Source: Dugong dugon (taxonomy: Eukaryota; Chordata; Mammalia; Sirenia; Dugongidae). Taken from it: DNA of 64,000 nt. Below are positions 42,063 through 55,040 of the stretch, piece after piece. The stretch covers positions 139,464,734 through 139,528,733 of the forward strand of contig CM057462.1 in NCBI GenBank assembly GCA_030035585.1. The letters run 5' to 3'. The notes under the pieces are model-generated. The model saw nothing but the letters and a program-made list of their open reading frames with translations, did no database searches and was not told the DNA's origin. Each line of letters starts with the position of its first letter. Position 1 is the first letter of the stretch. The translations under genes were made by a program, and so were the position numbers.

Positions 42063-44348
42063 AAGTTTTCTGTGAAAAATGGTTGTGAGGGGCTAGAAAG
42101 AACAAGTTTAAAACGGTTATACTTTTTATCACGTATCATTGATTTGGTCCTATGCATGTGTCTTAATGGTAACTTGTCTCAATGTCTTGTCTATGTGCTG
42201 GAAATTTATCCCCATAATCTAATAAATCCATATAATTTCATAAGCTTTAACTCTGTGAGCTTTCAGTGAATAGCTTTTAAGTTAGATACAAACCATTTTC
42301 AAAATATGCACGTAAAACTATTTAAGCTCCAATTCTAAATAAAGCTTTTTCGTATCTAGTCTCTGGCAGGGAAGATCCTATGAACATTTATGAACTTTGT
42401 GTTTTGCATTTTTAATTATCCTACATATATTTCTCTCTCCACCTTTTTCCTCTATCACCCATAAACTAGCTCTCATCTGCCCAGTGGCTCATCATGTGTA
42501 AATCCAGGCTTTCTCTTCCTGGCACTGCCCTGAATTTGACTTCAGTCTGGCACAATTTTTTATTGTGGAGTCGCCTCCTTTGAGTAAACCAATTTTTGTT
42601 GATGGCATACAACAACAACAACAACAAAAACAATCTAAGAAGCACACTTAAAGTGAAGGGTTAATGACTAACAGTATTAACAATTTACAAATAATATCCA
42701 CATCTTAAATGAATCCTTCAGCTTCCTAATATGAAATAGTCAGTACATTGACAACTTTAGATTTTATGGCAATAAACTTGCTTACAACTCAAAGAAGGCC
42801 TACGCTAATTATGTATGGAAATGTTATTTACCTTTCACAGAGTTGTGGACAAAGTGCTTTGTACAGAATTCCTCCACTTTGGGCGACCAGTGTGGCTGAT
42901 TGACTCTTACTCTCTATCTGGTTTGATGGGAGTAATTGATTCTTGCTCTCATCATTTCTACCTCAGAAAGTGATCCCTGAGGTGCCTTAAGACAGACCTT
43001 TCGACATGGCCTTCCAATAGGGTTGTTTCATTCACTTACTCATTAATTCATTCACTCAACTAAGATTTATTAAGTAGCATACAGTGTTTTAAGTACTAGA
43101 GTTATAAGATATGGTATCTCTATCCTCGTGAAACTTACGTTTTGGTGGGAAGAGAGAATAAATAAATAAAAAGCAAACACCCTGAACATATCATGTAGGA
43201 ATAAATTCTATATAGAGATTTAAATAGTGTGATTTGATAAAGAGTGGCTAGGGAGCTACTTTAATTTTTTTGGGTGAGGAAGATCCCTTGAAGAAGATGA
43301 TGATTAATCATCCAGCCACTGGACCATGAATTGAAGGGAAGGATATTCCAGGTAGTGGATCAGTCACTGGAAGGCAGCTTCTTGAAGTGGTTCAGGACAT
43401 GGGTTCTGCAGTCTGACTTATTGGATTTGAACCCTGATTCTACCACTTACTTTCTCGGGATCTTGAGCAGTTTCTTAACCTTTCAGTGTCTATTGAGTAA
43501 CAACAGTAATACTATCTATCTCAAACGGTTATTGGAAGATTAAATAAAAAATACATGCAATGTTTTTAAAATGGTGTTTGGTACATAGTTAAGTACTTAA
43601 TAAATGTTAGTTAATACCATTGTTCTTGCAAAGGCCCTAAATCTGGATATGCGAAGCTTCTGACCCTCCATCTTACAGATGAGGGTGAGTGGTGAGTTGA
43701 GAAACAAAAATAGAAAGAAGGCCAATGTGGCTAGAGCACACTAGAAAAAGTACAAGAGAAGATTGGAGAGGTGATCAGGCCAGAGATATCAGTTAGGAAG
43801 TTATCACATTGGTTCAGGTAAGAGAAGATGGGAGTGGTGCTGGAGATGGAGAGAGACAGATGAACTTGTGGTACTTTTTCAGGATAAAGTTGATAAATTA
43901 GGCTTTGGTTTAGGCGTGAAGACAGAAAGTAAAAAGAGGAATCAAAAAACTCTTAAGTTAAAAAAGTATACAATAACATGCATATTTTTAGCATGTTCAG
44001 CCTGGCAGATTTTCAGTGTCATATACTCAGTGAAATGACTGTGCGAGAAATGCATTTTGGGGGAAAAATCAATAATGCAACATGGATTATTTTAGGTTGT
44101 TCATGGTTATTGTACATACCAGTGGAAATGCAGGCAGACTAGGTAGTATACAAGTCTAGGGAGAAGACACCCCTTTGAGATACAATTTTGACAGTGTTCA
44201 GCATACTGATGCTAGTGAAAGCTAGGAGCTAGACATTGCCTTAGAGAGAGGACAGACACAGAGAAGAGAAAGGTATCTGGAACATAGCTCTGGGCAATCT
44301 CATTATTTATAAGATCCAGCAAAGGAGCCCAAGAAGCTATAGGTGATG
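42063..44348. other. OLFM3 intron with MIR and L2 remnants
   Basis: A (CAA)n run at about 42609-42627, an L2-like segment at about 43020-43160 (cattcactcaactaagattt) and a MIR-like segment at 43395-43620 (ggatttgaaccctgattcta, aatgttagttaatacca). No gene. Confidence 0.5.
43395..43620 (+). mobile_element. MIR-like SINE
   Basis: ctgacttattggatttgaac, gagcagtttcttaacctttc, gttattggaagattaaataa, then a tail like taagtacttaataaatgtta. This is the usual MIR order. Confidence 0.65.
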
Positions 44349-44349
44349 T

Positions 44350-44898
44350 AATGGTTAAGGTTGTGTTTCAACTTGGCTGGGCCACGATTCTCAGTGGTTT
44401 GGCAGTCATAGGATGCTGTGATCACTTCCATGAAGAGATGTGACATGATGTGATCACCTCCATGATGGGATCTGCTGTGAGTAGTCAATCAGTTGAAAGG
44501 GAGTTTCCTTGGGTATGTAGCCTGCATCAAATATAAGTGGACATTCTGGCAAGGCTCGTGGGCTTTTGCTCATTCTGGATCCTGCAGCTGGCTCCTATTC
44601 ATCTGACCTCTGGTTCTTGGGACTTGAGCTAGCAGCTTACCTGTAGTCTTGCTTGCTGATCTTGGGATTTGTTGATGTTTGCAGCCTGAGAGCAAGAGCC
44701 TTGCTCTCAGACCTGCCAATCTTGGGTTCACCAGCCACTGTGGCTGCGTGAATCAGGGGAAGCCTCTATCCCAACCCGTGGACTTAGGACATTCCAACCT
44801 CTACAACCATATGAGCCATTTCCTTGGTATAAATCTGTCTATATATATACATATATACTTCACTGGTTTTGCTTCTCTACAGAACCCAGCTTAAGACA
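44350..44898 (+). mobile_element. LTR-like element, family not certain
   Basis: A block of about 550 bases beginning near taatggttaaggttgtgttt and ending cttaagaca. It shares caacttggctgggccacgat with the LTR at 41071-41590 (caacttggctgggtcatgat). Its end (ttctctacagaacccagctt) fits the 3' end of an ERVL-type LTR. I could not find a matching target-site duplication, so the ends are approximate. Confidence 0.55.
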
Positions 44899-47207
44899 TG
44901 TAGGATAGAGAAAACAGTATAGTGTTAAGAAACCGAAAAGAAGAAAGCATTTTAAGAAGGATGAAGTAGTGAACTGTGGAGAATGCCACTGAGATGACTA
45001 GTAAGATAAAATTAAAGAAATGATCCTGAGTCTGACAGCAAAAAGTCATTGATGATCACAAGAATAAAATGAAGAGAGTGGTGAGTCCAGAAGCTAGGTT
45101 GGAGTTAGTTTTGAAAAGACCATATACCGGAGCAGTAACTATAGACTAATCTTTCAAAGGAGAAGAAGAAGGGAGACGGGGGTAAGGAAATATGGAGTTA
45201 CTGGAAATTTTGTATTGTTCTGCTGATGTTATTGTTGTTTAAGAAGGGCTCATTTGGAATAATGTAGTAGAGAGGGAGAAACTGATGATTTAAAAGAGAA
45301 AATAACTGAAGAAATGAAGCTCATGAGCAGATGTAGAACTCATGTTTAATAATCATTAGAAACCATGCCTCAAAGTACACTTGTATACATTTTGTTTATC
45401 TGTTCTTATTCCCAGCATATGTTCCTGATGTAGTATACACCATCCAGGTTAGAATGCTGAGACAGGAGTTGGGAGATCTGGTGTCTTATCTAAGCCATAG
45501 CATTCAATTATCATATCATGTTGGATAATATTCTTAATTCTTGGATGGAGTTTCCTCATCTGTAAGACAGAAGGTCAGAAGCTTGGCATTTTGTCATTCC
45601 GAATATGGTGAAATTGACTATATAGGAAATCAAGCAAGCTTTATATGCTGGTGGGGAAGAGATGGTATTTGTTGATGTGCTAAGATGAATGAACAACAAC
45701 AACAACAAATCATGATAATCATCACCATTATTATAAGCAGCATAATCTACCCTTATTCTTGGGAAGCAAACAACAGATGAAAATGGCTCTCAATGTTGAT
45801 TTCTTTCCAGTAGAATTTTTCCTTACAAATGATTGTTAATTTCCTAAACTAAAATTAATCTTGCCAAATGAAATTAGTAAAATTAAAATTTGCAGGAGTA
45901 TATAGAATGTGGGTAGCTTTTTACCTATAATTTGGTGGATTTTTGTATGAAGCATAGATATCCTTCGAATCTGATGGAGTGCAGAAATTATAAAAATAAA
46001 GTGAAATAAAATATACAATAAAAGTCATTTCTATTTCTCAGCTCACCAAAAACTAGCTTTTGTTCAAATAAATTAGTATCTTTCTCGCTTCACACTCACT
46101 TTCTATGAGGACAAAGGAAACCCGACAGAAAGAATAATTTGCCTGAATACCTAGAAGACAAATGTTCTTGCAAACGTGGACAGCAAACAAGGAAGTTAAG
46201 AGACTTGCCTTATTGATTTTCTCCTGCTCTTCTGTCAGCAGTGAGACACATGAAAATACTAGCATTTTATAATATATGGCATGCGTGTGTCCTGTGTATC
46301 AGACAACATACTGAATAGGTATTTGAGGAAAGTGACCATTCTATTTCTCTGATGGCTTTTAGATATTATGTTTCTTAATGATAAGTTATAATCTGTATTT
46401 ATCAATCAGTAGTTCAGGAAAAGATATTATTAGGGATTCAGTATGAAGATCAGTTGTTTGGATCAGTGAAGCATAAAAACCATCTGTCTTCTCTTTGGCT
46501 TATTTCTTTAATACATAATTGTACTTTGTAATATCCTAGACTAACAGCTCCTGGATCTGAATCCTAAGGCCATGCCCATTTAAGTAAATTAAATGGAGTA
46601 GTCATTATCTTTATGGACAGAATGCTATTTCTTTTTACTAAAGGCCATTGGAGGATTCATGTAGCAAGAAGTAGAAATTACTTGATTTTTAAAAATCTCC
46701 CTAGTGAAACTGTTCAAAATAAGTTTGTCTCTACCATACATTTGGTAATAAAATCTATTTATATTGTTTAAACTTTTATTTGCAGGGCCAGTCTTACTAA
46801 CTATATTGCTGAGGGAAAGGTGGGGATGGAGGTGGACATAATAGATGCTGTATTGCATGAAGTGGTAGGATGAGTTTCCAGTGGATGTCTGGTAAATGGG
46901 TTCAAGAATAAGATGCGTGCGTCTAAATATCCCCCATTTTCTAAAACTAACAAAATTTTACCCTTACTTAAATTATTTTAAAAAATTGTCTCAACTCTTT
47001 CTTTTTCTCTTTCCAGGCTAAGGCCTATGTTACTGATCATACATTCACAATTGCCCATTTCTTACCCTCCACTTTGTTGGACCAATCTTTTAGTCAGGCT
47101 TCTCTCCTTTCCGCGGGCCCTAAACTCTGCTTGGCCCCAAGCCTGAGCAACCACTAGGAAGCAGGACATCACCCCGTATCAGTTTGTCCTGATAATCAGC
47201 TGACCAC
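44899..47207. other. OLFM3 intron, gene-free
   Basis: A MIR-like trace at about 45450-45570 and a (CAA)n run near 45692-45710. Otherwise unique AT-rich sequence without a supported gene. Confidence 0.45.
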
Positions 47208-47412
47208 CAAACGAGTTGTTGAATTGATTCCAACTCATGGTGACCCCATGTATGTCAAAGTAGAACTGTGCTTTATAGGGTATTCAATGGCTGATTTTTC
47301 AGAAGTAGATTTCCGGGTCTTTTTTCCAAGATGCCTCTGGGAGGACTAGAACCTCCAACCCCTTTCAGTTAGCAGCCAGGCACGTAAACTGTCTATATCA
47401 TTTAGTGACTCC
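47208..47412 (-). mobile_element. AfroSINE, minus strand
   Basis: gttgttgaattgattccaac, ctcatggtgaccccatgtat, gcctctgggaggactagaac, with a decayed head near 47385-47412. Confidence 0.85.
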
Positions 47413-48440
47413 ACAGTGAGATAGTTTTTCTATCAGACATAACTGGTCATTTTCCCTTCCCCTTAAAAAGTCTTTACTAGTCTTTACTTACCCCTCCTTA
47501 CCAAATAAAATAGGTCTTTTTCTGTTTGATTTTGAGACACTTGCGGATTTCTGGGACTGGAACTTTCTCCCCATTACAGTAATCTTTCTTCAGGATAAAG
47601 TATCTCCCTATCTATGCCTGGATTTTTTTTTTTTAATTTGATATTATGGAAATATATTTAAGGAGAAGCCTATTAAGCATTCAAACTGAAAGTGGGAGAA
47701 TTGGGTTATGAAATCCCAAATAATCTGGCAAATCATGCTTGTCTCTGGAAACACGTTTTATGTCCTTGAGAGGCTTATACTTTAGTTGTAACCCAGGAAA
47801 ACATAGGATATAAAATATAAAAAATAAAGATAAATAATTCAATTTATGGTAAAAAAAAAAAAATATTTCAATTACCCAAAATATTGTAGCTGAAATAACT
47901 AGGGTTCCAGGGTTCCAGAAGAATGAATTATCATCAAATGCATGGGCACTGGAAAAATCACCATTTTATGCTACAGTCTAGAATTTTGGGGAGAGTAGGA
48001 TTGTCTTTGGTAAATTACTTATTTGAAGACATCCTCAACTTAATTTGAGAGAGTATTCATGCAAATTTCTCCTATTAAATATCTAAGTTAAATCTGATTC
48101 CCCTCACCCCATGCACACAGTTTGACTTCTCTGTCAGTTCCTGCTTTCACTGAGATTTCCAGTGTCTCTTCCTTTGTGTGCTGAGCAGAGTACATTATCA
48201 GGTGTTAGGGAATGAAATACTGCAACGCTATCAAAGAAAGAAGGACAAAGTGCAACCAAAATAAAGGTGAAGCATGGATGTGCTTTTGCTGTCTTTTTCC
48301 CCAGAAGTTTTTTTTTTTTTTTAAGATATAGATGTAAGTTTATTGGACACACACTGATTTGCTTCCTCAAGGTAACATAAGTCTTTTTATCTTGAAAATA
48401 ACGTTTGCTCTCAAACGCTCTAGAGACATTAATTTTTTAC
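47413..48440. other. OLFM3 intron, gene-free
   Basis: About 1 kb of unique AT-rich sequence with T-runs (47623-47635, 48309-48322) and an A-run (47850-47862). Nothing recognised. Confidence 0.5.
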
Positions 48441-48642
48441 CTCCTGTGGTGATGTAATGGTTAAGCGTTCAGCTGCTAACTGAAGGGTCCGCAGTTTGAC
48501 CCCACCAGTTGTTCCACAGGAGAAAGATGTGGCAGTCTGCTTCCATAAAGATTACAGCCTTGGAAACCCTGTGGGACAGCTCTACACTGTCCTATAGGGT
48601 CACTAAGAGTCAGAATTGACTCAATGGCACATAACAACAATG
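48441..48642 (+). mobile_element. AfroSINE, long-body type
   Basis: gtggtgatgtaatggttaag head, ggagaaagatgtggcagtct block, gagtcagaattgactcaatg tail with cataacaacaatg at the end. Confidence 0.9.
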
Positions 48643-48745
48643 TGTTTCAGGTGTATTGTGATAGCCTCTAAGGATTCAACTGGAACCAGACAGGGATGAT
48701 CCCTGACTTCTCAGAGCACAGACAACTCATCTATAAGTGAGTAAA

Positions 48746-48957
48746 AAAAAAAAAAAAAAAAAGTTGTTGTCCAGTGAACTCTGACTCATGGCGACCCATG
48801 TGTGTCAGAGTAGAACTGCGCTCCACAAGGTTTTTAATGGCTTATTTTTCAGAAGTAGATCGTCAGGCCTCTTCTGAGGTGACTCTGGGTGGACTTGAAC
48901 CCTCAACATTTCAGTCAACAACTGAGCTCTTTAACTGTTTGCACCACTGAGGGACTC
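48746..48957 (-). mobile_element. AfroSINE, minus strand, with target-site duplication
   Basis: Starts after an A-run with gttgttgtccagtgaactct, then catggcgacccatgtgtgtc, gactctgggtggacttgaac and cactgagggactc. Flanks ctataagtgagtaaa (48731-48745) and ctataagtgggtaaa (48958-48972) differ by one base. Confidence 0.9.
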
Positions 48958-48972
48958 CTATAAGTGGGTAAA

Positions 48973-51169
48973 GATTAAAAAAAGAAAAAGAAAAAAAAAA
49001 GCAAATGAGCATTTTCTGTAAAATGTGCTAAGCGTCATGGGAGAAGGAGTGGAGGGTGGTGGGCAGACATGCCAGGGAATTTGGTCACGTTCAGGAGCAA
49101 TCAGGGAAGGCTCCTCAGAAGAGCTGGTGTCTGGTATGTAAAATAAAATTTAAAAGAAGTTAGAACTTGACTAGGTAATATGGGGAGGAACAGTGTTCCA
49201 TGAAGGGAAGATCAGGTTCAATGTCCAGGAGATGAAGAAAGCATGCACAATTGAATAACTGAAAGACCAGAATGAGTGAAGTTTAGAGTGAGTACATGGT
49301 GGGAACTTGAGAAAAAAAGGGCTGGAGAGGTAGGCAAGGTCCCTGTCATCAAGAGTTGTGTAAATGCTTCAAAGTTGTGGAAGATTTAATTTTAAAGATA
49401 AACCACTCAAGAATTTTAAAGACAGGTGTAATATATTTAGATTTGCCTTTGGGAAAGGTTGCTCTCAATACCTTGTGTGGTGGACAGGGCATGACTTCAG
49501 GTAGGGCAAGTGGTTAGGCCATTGTAATAATCCAATCGATTAATGATGATTGGGGTGGTGGAAATGAGGATGCAGAAAAGAGGATGGATTTTCTAGAGAG
49601 GTGAGGGGGGAAAAAGACGCAGTGATTGGACAGGGGAGTGGCGTTCAGGGAATAATCAGGAATAACTCTCTGGTTCTTCGCAGTTGGGTGGATGGTGGTT
49701 CTATTCACCGGTTTAAACTTATTGATTTGTCTAGGGAATTTCTCCATTATTGTATGTACTCCATAAAAGACATCACACAAGAGGAAGAGAGCTCGGTCTT
49801 TGAACTCAGAAGAACATAGGTGTGAATATTTGAATCTTGCCTCCAACAAGTACCTTAGGCAAGTTAACTTCAACTGAGATTGGTTTTCAATAAACTGACA
49901 ATAATAAAGCCTGACCCAGAGTCGTTGCATAGATTAGAACTAACACACGTAAACTAGCTGGCACAGTGCCTGTCAGACAGTAGGAATTCCATGTTACTGC
50001 AGTTATCTACTTACGTGCTTGTTGGTCTTGCTAAAATGCAAGCTTTTTGACAGTATAGAGAGGCTGTTTCCTATTCATCTTTGTATCTCCAAGTACCTAG
50101 CAAAGTGCCAGCACCCATTAGACAGTCAATAAATATTTGCTGAATGTGTAAATAAGATGATTACCACACAGATTATTTAATTTGCCTTTTACAAACTAAT
50201 TTGGCATAAACATGATAAAGAGAGTAAGACCAAGTCTCATTATTTGTAACACCTCAAGTTTCTAAATGCTATTGATACTTCTATTAATCATGAAGCCTCA
50301 GAATGATTTGTGTTAATAGAAAGATGCATCTGGTGATTCACTACGTGGCACCAAACCATTACCCTAAAATAGTCCTAAAATGCGTGGTGATCGGGGAGGG
50401 GGTGAAAGAAAGGTGAAAAGTCTGATTATAATCGACATTACAGATCTATTGGTGATCTCAAGAGGGGTGTGAGAGTTTTAACCATGATTTTGTAGTCTAA
50501 TTCTCACATGCACATAATTATATTCTGTGTGTCTAGGAGTGTGATATGATATAATTAAACACAGGGGACTTTTTTTTTTTAATCAGTCTCTCACAGGAGA
50601 AAATTAAGAGCTTAGGAAAGAGCACTACTGTATTTCATTCAGACTACTAGGGTGCATTGCTGTTGAAGCCTTTTTCTAATTTCTATTTTCACCAAACCTT
50701 TAATTCTCTAGTAGAAACAAGCTAAATGGTGCCCAGTGGTCTCAATGACTTGTTGTTTCCCTTAGCACCTTACTTACTATTTCAGAGTGACTTAGACCTT
50801 GCAGGCAATGAGGCTAGTTTGTTTTTGAGTATCTTAAAATTCGTAGGATGTACACTGTGACATTTTACCTACAAGTAAATCCACTGAAGAGGGGAATGGA
50901 AGTGCATTCATCATTGCTGCAATTTTATTCTGTTTCTCCCCAATCCATTTCTACCCTCCGCTAATTGGCTGTGTGTGTTGCAAGGCTTCTGTGGATAGTG
51001 AAGATGCCATTGATGAATGAGTCTTCTTGTTCCGTTTATGAGATTGCTGATACCGCAATTATCCCATGTCCCACTCTAGATCTGAGCAGCATTAAGCAGC
51101 TGGATTTTAGATATGCTTGGAACATTGAGCCACAGATTTTTTTTCTCTACCCTTCCTGTCTGTAGGGTC
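48973..51169. other. OLFM3 intron with L2 and MIR remnants
   Basis: L2-like text at about 49020-49500 and 50050-50150 (cagtcaataaatatttgctg), and MIR-like text at about 49785-49995. The open frames at 49514-49930 are not coding. Confidence 0.45.
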
Positions 51170-51368
51170 CTTGGGTGGCACAAATTGTTTGAGCTTGTTT
51201 ACTAACCTAAAGATTGGCAGTTCAAACCCACCCAGTAGTACCACAGAAGAAAGGTTTAGCAATCTGCTTCCATAAAGATAACGGCCAAGAAATCCCTATG
51301 GAGAAGTTCTACCTGTGACCCATGGAGTCACCATGAATCAGAATGGAGTCGATGGCAATGGGTTCCTG
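51170..51368 (+). mobile_element. AfroSINE, diverged
   Basis: gtccttgggtggcacaaatt head, tggcagttcaaacccaccca, gcaatctgcttccataaaga, tail gaatcagaatggagtcgatg. Confidence 0.85.
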
Positions 51369-53057
51369 TCAATGGTCCTGATGTTAATTAACATCTATTT
51401 TCTCACCTGAGCCCATGATATTTGGTATTTTTATATTTGGGCACTTATTTATGAGATAATACTAAGCATAGAGTTTAAAGGGTTCTCAGAGATATTTGGG
51501 CCAACCTTTATTTACCAGTTCCTAGGAAGGAAGAATAATAGTAAGTAAAGTGTTAACCAAAGTATAACCTAGTGCCACACTCAAAATTATATATTTGATT
51601 TCTTCTGCAACTGTATATGTCTTATCAGAGATTCTCATTCAAATTGGAGTAGGTTTTTTTTTTTAATGAAAAATGTTAAGATTTATTTACTTATACTTTC
51701 AGTGACCATGTGGATTTATACTTCATTTTATTAGGACTGCATGTCTCTGCCTGGACATGTTTTTTACACTGTAATTAAGGGCTGTGGCCCAGTTGATAAA
51801 TATCGTCTCTGCTCAAGAGATGCTTAATAAGTAGTTTTGATTGATTGGCATAAACATCATATTATAGAGAAAACTATCCAGTTCTTAGGACGAAAATGAT
51901 CAATGAGTTAGATTCATTGAGGCACCGACCTCTCTACCAAGTGAATAGGGAGCTGAGGGCTGCTAACAATCTAGGAAAGAGGTTATGACATGTGAGAACT
52001 ATTTTCACTTTGTAAGATCTAGGGTTGGAATCAACTCAGCAGCAACTAACCACAATAGTGGTAAGGTCATATCATTTAACTGAAATAGCAACCATTTCAT
52101 TAAAGAAGGAAGTTAAATACCAGCTTTATTGTCATTTGGTATTTTTATTGGTTACTAGATTCTATGTTTTTGATTAGTCAAAATAAAAACTCAATATTTA
52201 TTAATTAATGTAGTTTATTTGAAAAATCATTTTAAAACTTGTAGTCTGTAAGGAAAAATTTATTTAAAAGAGTCTTTGATGTTAAAAATATATATAGTGG
52301 ATCACCAACCAAAGACCTAAGCCCATCAAAGAAACAATAAGAAGAAGGAAAAGGATGAATTCGTGTCCACTTAGATTAACTCCTTTTGTCCCAAATATAT
52401 TTTTCAGTATTGGAGGAAGTTGTGTGGGAGGAGTTTGTTATATGTAGATTCAGAAGGAAAAAAAAAAAAAAACTATGGGTTATGAAAGATCTGAGAGGAA
52501 ATTATTTGAAATTATTGCCAGCTAAGTAAACCCAGACAGAATATATGTTAGTGGTAAAATTCGCTTCTAAAATTGAGAAAATTTGAAGAGTTTTTCAAGT
52601 GTTAATCCCTCAAAACTGTAACTGGTACATATTAAGGCTCAATGTCTTTACTAGCTAGAACCATCTTACTGCCTGTCCTTACTTTAGTAGAGACTATTTT
52701 TACACAGCAGAAGAGCCTATGTGCTTGACTTTATTGTGAGATGGTGGAAATAAGAGTGAATTGATTCTCAGGGCCTGGAATGGTTCATCTATAACAAACG
52801 GACCTCTTCCAAGGCAAGTGACCATAAATAAAGCCTTACAGAGACCAGTCCTGTGCACTGTCATTTACAGAAAACTTTAACCAGATATTTTGAGCTAATA
52901 AAATATGCATTTGGATACTTCTTTGAAACCCCCAAATTAACTTGGGCATTGAGGACACTCAGATGCATAATTCTTGGTTTATGGTGGCCTTCTTAACTTG
53001 TTTGGTGGAGACATCATCTGTCAAGCTACGTAAGTAATATGTGCGTTGAACTAAAGG
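51369..53057. other. OLFM3 intron, gene-free
   Basis: Contains an AfroSINE-type tail fragment at about 52022-52058 (gttggaatcaactcagcagc). Otherwise unique AT-rich sequence. Confidence 0.45.
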
Positions 53058-53281
53058 TACCATATTTTTACACAAATAACGGGCGTCTTCAGCGTTTGTT
53101 TGCCAGCTGTGCCTTACCCCCACGAGGTACCCTTACAAGTGCCACTATGCCACTCCTCTTCCACATGTTGCTGTAAAAAAAAAAAATAGTATAGCACGCT
53201 TAGAAAATACCTCACAGGGTGAGGGCGCTGCTGGCAAACAAATGCAGAGGGTGCATATTATATTCGTAAAAAAATATTGTA
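53058..53281. mobile_element. Foldback (palindromic MITE-like) element
   Basis: The two halves are imperfect inverted copies. Left, gcgtttgtttgccagctgtg then ccttaccccc and gaggtac; right, gtacc-like aatacctcacagggtgaggg then cgctgctggcaaacaaatgc. The outer ends also pair: ccatatttttacacaaataa against the complement of attcgtaaaaaaatattg. The arms are about 95 bases each around a short centre with an A-run (53174-53186). A TA lies at each end (53058-53059, 53280-53281), as for Tc1/mariner-type insertions. I cannot name the family. Confidence 0.75.
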
Positions 53282-54768
53282 TTTATTGATTAAAAAAATA
53301 AAGTAGAAGATCAGAATTTCTTTCTGTCAGTAATGTTTACCTATTATATGTCAATAAACTTCACAACTTGAATATAAAAACAAAGCAAATAAAGGAAGTG
53401 TATAACTGCTATGCCAAATCAATAGCTCCTGCCTTGCTTATTCTTAATCACTTCTATGTTATTTCAATTTAAATATTATGTGGCTAAAAGGAAGCAGTTT
53501 TTTACAAGAAAAACATTTTCCTCACCATTTGAAATGGCTAACTTTTGCTCTGTTGAAAAGTTTAGAAATCATTACTATCACTTCTTATAGAAGTGATTTA
53601 TTCAGCAAATATTTATTGAGTAATGTTTCTTTGCCAGCCATTTTTCTGGTCATTGGAATATACAACATTTAGAGTGAACAAAACAGACATTGTTCTTGCC
53701 CTCATGGAACAAAAGTCTAGCAAGAGAGACATTCAATTACACACGCAATGATAATGAAACATGGCAAGTCCTATCATTGGTGGAATACCAGGGCTTTGGC
53801 AGCATCTAGCAGAGTCTCATAGACCAGTCTGGGAGGGCAATGAAGGTTCTGACAAGACGTAACGTTTGAACTGAGACCAGAAGAATGAATAGGAGTCAGT
53901 CATCTGTGATAGGTAAAAGTGTGTTGATAGAGAACAGGTGAGTAGGGGAAAGAATATTTCAAAAGAAGGAATAACTAGCGCCTCATAACGGCCCTGTGGT
54001 AAGAAAGTATAGAACACACGTGACGAGGATATAGCATGTGAGGGAGGAAGTGGCAGGACTTAAGACTGGAGACTGTATTCTCTAGGACATAGAGAATCCA
54101 CTGGAGATTTTAGGCAGATCAACATAATCTCAGATTTCTACTTCACAAAATTCTTTCTGCAATAATTTGGACGATGAGTAGGATAAGGGCAAGAACTGGA
54201 GCCATGAAATCTAGATAATTGATTGTTAGAATAACAGCTACAGATGAAAAAATACGGACCCTGCTTAATGAGGAATGAGGAGCTGAGAATTCCTGTACAT
54301 GTGTTTAGCCTTAGAGTTATGCTATTTCCTTCTGATTAATTTTGTTGAGTTCTCTTGGAAAACCTGGGGTGCCTGCAGTGGGGCTCCTGATGTGACAATT
54401 CCTCACATTGTTTTGAGGCTGTGATAAATGAATGTCACATTTTGTATTTAGCTCTTTTATTTATCACTTGAATCTCCATAATGCTTTTGAAATTTCATTA
54501 AAATTTGATTTAAAAAATTTACATTTATTCACCGAAGTTTTCTTTACTAGAAATTGATTAACCATTCCTTTTCAAATGTGTTAATTCCTCTTCCAAGCTT
54601 ATTTCCTATTCCAGAAGAGTTTTTCTTTGCCTTGAGAAAAAACACTTTCTATGGTTATTCAGTTGCCCTTTTTGTCATGTCACGTCATGTCGACAACTAA
54701 ACTACTATTACTAAATGGACTTAAAATCCCTCCTGATTCAACTCATGGTCATTTTGTGTGTGGTAACA
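53282..54768. other. OLFM3 intron with L2 remnants
   Basis: L2-like segments at about 53595-53730 (cagcaaatatttattgagta, ctcatggaacaaaagtctag) and 53820-54130. No gene. Confidence 0.5.
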
Positions 54769-54907
54769 CACACACACACACACGTGTATATATATACATA
54801 CATATATATTTCTACGTATCTATCTGGATAAATAGATAGTCTATCTATCTATCTATTTGGATAGATAGACAGTAGATAGATAGATATCAATATAGATATA
54901 GATATTT
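54769..54907. repeat. (CA)n and (GATA)n/(TATC)n microsatellite cluster
   Basis: CA repeats at 54769-54784, then TA-rich text, then TATC units (about 54840-54856) followed by GATA units (about 54861-54904). The opposite orientations allow a hairpin. Confidence 0.9.
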
Positions 54908-54913
54908 TGCTGT

Positions 54914-55040
54914 TTTTGTTAGGTGCTATCGAGCCGGTTCCGACTCGTAGCAGCCCTATGTAAAAAGGAACGAAACACTGCTCAGTCCTGCACCATCCTC
55001 ACAATGGTTGCTGTGTTTGAGCCCATGGTTGCAGCTACTG
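54914..55040 (-). mobile_element. RTE-type LINE 3' end, minus strand
   Basis: gttaggtgctatcgagccgg, ttccgactcgtagcagccct, then gcaccatcctcacaatggtt: the reverse complement of the same RTE 3' region seen at 41950-42060. Confidence 0.75.

Noticed and set aside
42600-42630. Possible CAA-repeat array as a CRISPR-like or coding repeat
   Set aside because: A simple (CAA)n run, most likely the remnant tail of an RTE or SINE copy.
49514-49930. 138-residue minus-strand open frame
   Set aside because: It overlaps L2- and MIR-like remnants, has no splice or protein family signal, and its composition looks random.
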